Origin: Butyrivibrio sp.
GTDB taxonomy: Bacteria > Bacillota_A > Clostridia > Lachnospirales > Lachnospiraceae
NCBI RefSeq assembly: GCF_024699075.1
Contig: NZ_JAILQF010000384.1
Location: forward strand, 1 to 9,339
Length of the DNA stretch: 9,339 nt
Direction of reading: 5' to 3'
Shown here: positions 6,558 to 9,339 of the stretch, in pieces
How positions within the stretch are numbered: the stretch's first letter is position 1
Layout of the letters: every line of letters begins with the position of its first letter
The notes under the pieces: generated by a model
The model's input: only the letters and a program-made list of their open reading frames with translations
Told to the model about the DNA's origin: nothing
The model's database searches: none
Program-made: the position numbers and the translations under genes

Positions 6558-7442
6558 ATGGCAGTATTTAAGGGAGCAGGAGTTGCTATTGCAACACCAT
6601 TTAATCAGGATGGATCAGTTAACTATGATGAGTTCGCACGTCTGATCGAATTCCAGATCTCAAATCAAACAGATGCAATTATCGTTTGTGGAACAACTGG
6701 GGAAGCCGCAACCATGAGCGAGAAAGAACACATGGACGTAGTCAAGTTCTGTATCGATAAAGTTAACCACCGTATCCCTGTAATAGCAGGTACAGGTTCT
6801 AATTGTACACAGACAGCAGTTCAGCTTTCAAAAGAAGCACAGGAGTATGGTGCTGACGCTGTTCTTTCAGTAACACCATATTACAATAAGGCAACACAGG
6901 ACGGCCTTGTAGCTCATTTTTCACATGTTGCAGATGCTATTGATATCCCGGTCATCATGTACAATGTACCAAGCCGTACAGGCTGCAATATTCTTCCTTC
7001 AACAGCAGCAAAGCTTGTAAAAGAGAAGGCTAATATCGTAGGAATCAAGGACGCAACAGGTAACATCTCTCAGACAGCAGAGATGATGAATCTTACAGAT
7101 GGCGCTATAGATCTTTATTCAGGCAATGATGATCAGGTTGTTCCTATCATGTCTCTTGGAGGTATCGGTGTTATTTCTGTTCTTTCCAACGTAGCACCAA
7201 GACAGACTCACGAAATGTGCGAATATGCTCTTAAGGGAGATTTTGCCAAGGCTTCTAAGATTCAGCTTGATGCAATACCTCTTATCAAGGCTCTTTTTGC
7301 AGAAGTTAATCCTATTCCTGTCAAGAAGGCTCTTGAGTATGTAGGAATTGAAGCAGGTCCTCTTCGTCTTCCTCTTACACAGGTAAGCGATGAGCATGCA
7401 GAGCAGCTCAAAAAGGCAATGAAGGAATTCGGCCTTATCTGA
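6558..7442 (+). CDS. dapA: 4-hydroxy-tetrahydrodipicolinate synthase
   Basis: Condenses pyruvate with aspartate semialdehyde, the committed step of the diaminopimelate/lysine pathway, in the cytosol. 294 residues is the normal length for this class I aldolase TIM barrel. Visible residues are the CGTTGE loop at 44-49 (Thr46 and Thr47 of the proton relay), TPYYNK at 106-111, Tyr135 and Arg140 in MYNVPSRTG, and the Schiff-base Lys164 in GIKDATGN at 162-169. SGNDD at 188-192 and GGIGVISVLSN at 201-211 complete the family pattern. AAGGAGG (6546-6552) sits 5 nt before the ATG. It is the first gene behind the lysine riboswitch and is followed after 105 nt by dapB. The family includes related lyases (N-acetylneuraminate lyase and others), but the riboswitch and dapB settle the role. 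Confidence 0.98.
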   Translation: MAVFKGAGVAIATPFNQDGSVNYDEFARLIEFQISNQTDAIIVCGTTGEAATMSEKEHMDVVKFCIDKVNHRIPVIAGTGSNCTQTAVQLSKEAQEYGADAVLSVTPYYNKATQDGLVAHFSHVADAIDIPVIMYNVPSRTGCNILPSTAAKLVKEKANIVGIKDATGNISQTAEMMNLTDGAIDLYSGNDDQVVPIMSLGGIGVISVLSNVAPRQTHEMCEYALKGDFAKASKIQLDAIPLIKALFAEVNPIPVKKALEYVGIEAGPLRLPLTQVSDEHAEQLKKAMKEFGLI

Positions 7443-7501
7443 TCCGGCAAGATTTGGATTATTTAAGTGTAAGTCTTAAAACTAAGCTATCGTTAACGCA
7501 T

Positions 7502-7521
7502 ACATCTTATTACAGAGATGT
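7502..7521 (+). other. Small hairpin in the dapA-dapB gap
   Basis: ACATCT (7502-7507) and AGATGT (7516-7521) form a 6-bp stem with an 8-nt loop, 27 nt before the dapB start. There is no following T-tract, so it is not a terminator; it may matter for mRNA processing or may be chance. Confidence 0.25.
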
Positions 7522-7547
7522 CTATTCAAAGTAGAGGAATAATACAA

Positions 7548-8309
7548 ATGGTAAAAGCTATCATGAACGGCTGTAATGGCCGTATGGGACACGTAATCGT
7601 TGATATTGCTGAAGCTGATAACGATATCAGCATTGTAGCAGGTGTAGATAAGTTTGGAGAAAACAACTATTCTTTTAAAACATTTAAAAGTCTTTCTGAA
7701 GTAGATGTTGAAGCAGATGTTGTTATCGATTTTTCTAACGCTTCAGGTGTAGATGAATTATTAGATACCTGCGCAGATAAAAATCTTCCAGTAGTTCTTT
7801 GCACAACAGGACTTTCTGAAGAGCAGATAGCACACGTCAAAGAGACTTCTTCAAAGGTTGCAGTTCTTAAATCTGCCAATATGTCAGTTGGCGTTAATGT
7901 ACTTATGAAGGTTCTTAAAGAGGCAGCCAAGACTCTTGCAGGATCAGGCTTTGATATGGAAATTGTTGAGAAGCATCATAATCAGAAGCTTGATGCTCCA
8001 AGCGGAACAGCAGTATCTCTTGCAGACGTTATTAATGAAGCTGCAGGCGGTGATTACGAATATGTATATGATCGTTCTCAGAAGAGAGAGAAGAGATCTG
8101 AAAAGGAGATCGGTATCTCTGCAGTAAGAGGCGGAACAATCGTAGGAGATCACGACGTTATATTTGCCGGAACAGACGAAGTCATAACATTCTCACATAG
8201 AGCATATTCTCGTGCTATATTCGGAAAAGGAGCTGTAGAAGCAGCTAAGTTCCTTGCAGGAAAAACTGCAGGAATGTATGATATGGCAGATGCTCTCGGA
8301 CTTAAATAA
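7548..8309 (+). CDS. dapB: 4-hydroxy-tetrahydrodipicolinate reductase
   Basis: NAD(P)H-dependent reduction of the DapA product to tetrahydrodipicolinate, the second step of the branch. From the ATG at 7548 it has 253 residues, normal for the family. The N-terminal Rossmann fold shows GCNGRMG at 8-14, VVIDFSNASG at 58-67 and CTTGLSEEQ at 85-93. The substrate-binding domain shows SANMSVGVNVL at 109-119, EKHHNQKLDAPSGTA at 141-155 (His143 and Lys147 the expected catalytic pair) and VRGGTIVGDHDVIF at 193-206. An in-frame ATG at 7518 would add 10 residues, but it lacks a ribosome binding site and the Rossmann strand normally begins at once, as MVKAIMNG does here; AGAGG precedes the chosen ATG by 10 nt. 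It lies between dapA and hisA with no internal terminator. Confidence 0.97.
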   Translation: MVKAIMNGCNGRMGHVIVDIAEADNDISIVAGVDKFGENNYSFKTFKSLSEVDVEADVVIDFSNASGVDELLDTCADKNLPVVLCTTGLSEEQIAHVKETSSKVAVLKSANMSVGVNVLMKVLKEAAKTLAGSGFDMEIVEKHHNQKLDAPSGTAVSLADVINEAAGGDYEYVYDRSQKREKRSEKEIGISAVRGGTIVGDHDVIFAGTDEVITFSHRAYSRAIFGKGAVEAAKFLAGKTAGMYDMADALGLK

Positions 8310-8311
8310 CC

Positions 8312-8318
8312 GGGAGGT
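8312..8318 (+). promoter_or_regulatory. Ribosome binding site supporting the TTG start of hisA
   Basis: GGGAGGT, with its GGAGG core 7 nt before TTG at 8325. No in-frame ATG is available at the N-terminus before the first conserved motif, so this site decides the unusual start. Confidence 0.8.
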
Positions 8319-8324
8319 ATACTA

Positions 8325-9098
8325 TTGATATTCAGACCCTGTATAGATGTCCATAATGGGAAAGTTAAGCAGATTGTAGGTTCAAGCCTTAGTGACAATA
8401 AGAATGCATCTTTAGATAATTATGTTTCTGAAAAAGACGGAGCATATTATTCAGATATGTATTATGATCTTGGACTTACAGGTGGTCATGTAATAATATT
8501 AAACCCTGTTGGAAGCAGCTTCTATGAAGATAGCTTAAAGCAGGCACTTAGCGCTCTTTCAGCTCACCCAGGTACCTTGCAGATAGGTGGTGGAATAGTA
8601 CCTGAGAATGCAGGATCATTTCTTGATGCCGGTGCATCACATGTAATAGTAACATCATATGTTTTTAAAGATGGAAAGATAGACAGAGACAAGCTTGAGA
8701 TCATGAAAAGGACTGTAGGACAAGAGCATCTTGTACTTGACCTTTCCTGTAAGAAAAAAGGTGATGACTATTATATCGTTACTGACAGATGGCAGAAGAT
8801 GACAGATACAAAATTGTCATTGGAAACTTTAGATGAACTGGCAGATTCATGTGATGAGTTTTTGATCCATGCAGCTGACGTAGAAGGTAAGCAGGGTGGA
8901 ATAGAAGAAAATGTTGCCAGCCTTCTCGGAAGCTGGTCAAGGATCCCCGTAACGTATGCAGGAGGGGTTCACAGCATTTTGGATATTACAAAGCTTAAAG
9001 AAATAGGAAAAGGCAAGATTGACGTAACAGTAGGCTCAGCACTTGATATATTTGGAGGAAGCCTTAGTATAAAAGATGTTATGAATGCCTGTAAATAA
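8325..9098 (+). CDS. hisA: Phosphoribosylformimino-AICAR ribotide isomerase, eukaryotic-type HisA
   Basis: Catalyses the Amadori-type isomerisation of ProFAR to PRFAR in histidine biosynthesis, on a half-barrel-duplicated TIM fold. The 257 residues match the length of yeast HIS6. Motifs shared with that form, from my memory of HIS6, are CIDVHNGKVKQIVG at 6-19, HVIILNP at 55-61, QIGGGI at 86-91, VIVTSYVF at 107-114, VLDLSCKKK at 137-145, FLIHAADVEGKQGGIEE at 179-195, YAGGV at 211-215 and GSALDIFGGSL at 237-247. Asp8 and Asp139, at the ends of strands 1 and 5, are the expected catalytic pair. The family differs from the usual bacterial HisA (IPAIDLKDGKCVRL-type start). Translation starts at TTG behind GGGAGGT. 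Only 15 nt separate it from dapB, so it is the third gene of the lysine-riboswitch operon; no other his gene is in view. Strong call for the isomerase, high for the subtype. Confidence 0.93.
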   Translation: MIFRPCIDVHNGKVKQIVGSSLSDNKNASLDNYVSEKDGAYYSDMYYDLGLTGGHVIILNPVGSSFYEDSLKQALSALSAHPGTLQIGGGIVPENAGSFLDAGASHVIVTSYVFKDGKIDRDKLEIMKRTVGQEHLVLDLSCKKKGDDYYIVTDRWQKMTDTKLSLETLDELADSCDEFLIHAADVEGKQGGIEENVASLLGSWSRIPVTYAGGVHSILDITKLKEIGKGKIDVTVGSALDIFGGSLSIKDVMNACK

Positions 9099-9111
9099 TA
9101 TGATAATACAA

Positions 9112-9138
9112 AACCGGAGCAGCTTGGCTGCTCCGGTT
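9112..9138. terminator. Bidirectional hairpin terminator between hisA and the cold-shock gene
   Basis: A perfect 12-bp stem, AACCGGAGCAGC (9112-9123) with GCTGCTCCGGTT (9127-9138), and a TTG loop. On the minus strand it is followed by TTGTATTAT, so the T-tract (GGTTTTGTATT) is better for the cold-shock transcript. On the plus strand only TTAATTGTT follows. It starts 14 nt after the hisA stop. Confidence 0.85.
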
Positions 9139-9150
9139 AATTGTTGGAGT

Positions 9151-9243
9151 AAAATAAATCTTTGCTTTATTTTTAAGGCGGACCTTAATGAAAAGCTTAC
9201 ATCCGTACTATAGATGGGATGTCTTCGATATTATTTTAATATC
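9151..9243 (-). other. Run of small hairpins in the 3' region of the cold-shock gene
   Basis: Four inverted repeats stand in a row between the cold-shock stop and the terminator. AAAATAAA/TTTATTTT (9151-9158 with 9166-9173) has an 8-bp stem. TTAAGG/CCTTAA (9173-9178 with 9183-9188) has a 4-nt loop. ACATCC/GGATGT is at 9199-9204 with 9217-9222. GATATTA/TAATATC (9227-9233 with 9237-9243) overlaps the stop codon. All stems are perfect but short and mostly AT-rich. A structured, stabilising 3' UTR is possible. Confidence 0.4.
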
Positions 9244-9339
9244 AAAGCTTGTTTACGTTTACTGCCTGAGGTCCTTTTTCGCCCTGGATTACATCATACT
9301 CTACAGAAGCGCCTTCGTCGAGAGACTTGAAGCCTTCCA
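9242..9339 (-). CDS. Cold-shock protein (CspA family), 5' part off window
   Basis: Only the last 31 codons and stop are present; the gene enters from the right edge. The peptide [14 protein letters not shown] followed by [17 protein letters not shown] is the C-terminal part of a CspA-type single cold-shock domain (compare the DGFKTLEEGQ...GPQAANV ending). These proteins bind single-stranded RNA or DNA and act as RNA chaperones. The RNP motifs that would confirm nucleic-acid binding lie outside the window. The gene is convergent with hisA and ends in TGA at 9242-9244. Confidence 0.92.
   Translation of the reverse strand, partial: EGFKSLDEGASVEYDVIQGEKGPQAVNVNKL

Noticed and set aside
7454..7482. 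Possible internal promoter in the dapA-dapB gap (TTGGAT, 17 bp, TAAAAC)
   Set aside because: Only three and four of six bases match consensus, with no TG extension; too weak to report as a feature.
8254..8282. Possible promoter inside dapB for hisA (TTGCAG, 17 bp, TATGAT)
   Set aside because: The spacing is right and the -10 is fair, but the -35 matches only three of six and the site lies in conserved coding sequence. It is kept only as a test for the riboswitch finding.

Overview
The window reads as ordinary chromosome of a low-GC Gram-positive bacterium, most likely a Lachnospiraceae-type clostridium (a Butyrivibrio-like relative is my inference). The basis is AT-rich intergenic DNA, strong AAGGAG-type ribosome binding sites, an L-box (lysine) riboswitch ahead of dapA, and the gene repertoire: class A PBP, YigZ/IMPACT protein, TypA, polysaccharide pyruvyl transferase, DapA, DapB, HisA, cold-shock protein. 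No mobile element, CRISPR array, tRNA or rRNA is visible.

Layout. 1-1725 (minus) is the N-terminal 575 residues of a bifunctional penicillin-binding protein whose 3' end lies off the window. It is divergent from a yigZ/IMPACT gene (1910-2554, plus). yigZ converges on typA (2720-4570, minus); the two share a strong bidirectional terminator at 2623-2664, followed by three tandem copies of a 19-bp AT-rich unit. Upstream of typA, and on the same strand, is a polysaccharide pyruvyl transferase family gene (4797-5978). Its start overlaps an 8-codon open frame that carries the better ribosome binding site.

The stretch 5979-6557 has no large gene but is dense in regulation. It holds the leader of the pyruvyl transferase gene with repeated GATC-centred units and an 11-bp inverted repeat (6055-6129), a minus-strand extended -10 (6148-6156), a near-consensus plus-strand promoter (6231-6259), a full lysine riboswitch (6273-6437) and its terminator (6463-6494). 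I see nothing notable in 6157-6230. The riboswitch controls dapA (6558-7442), dapB (7548-8309) and, 15 nt further on, a TTG-started hisA (8325-9098). A strong hairpin terminator (9112-9138) closes this operon and also serves the convergent cold-shock gene, whose last 31 codons enter from the right edge (9242-9339, minus).

How the genes work together. DapA and DapB carry out the first two committed steps of the diaminopimelate/lysine branch, which feeds both lysine and peptidoglycan cross-bridges; the PBP at the left edge polymerises and cross-links that peptidoglycan. The lysine riboswitch should stop transcription when lysine is plentiful. The HisA at the end of the operon is the eukaryotic (yeast HIS6-like) form rather than the usual bacterial one, and as placed it would be shut off by lysine, not histidine. 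These are the two most interesting points. I do not see an evident novel multi-gene system here.
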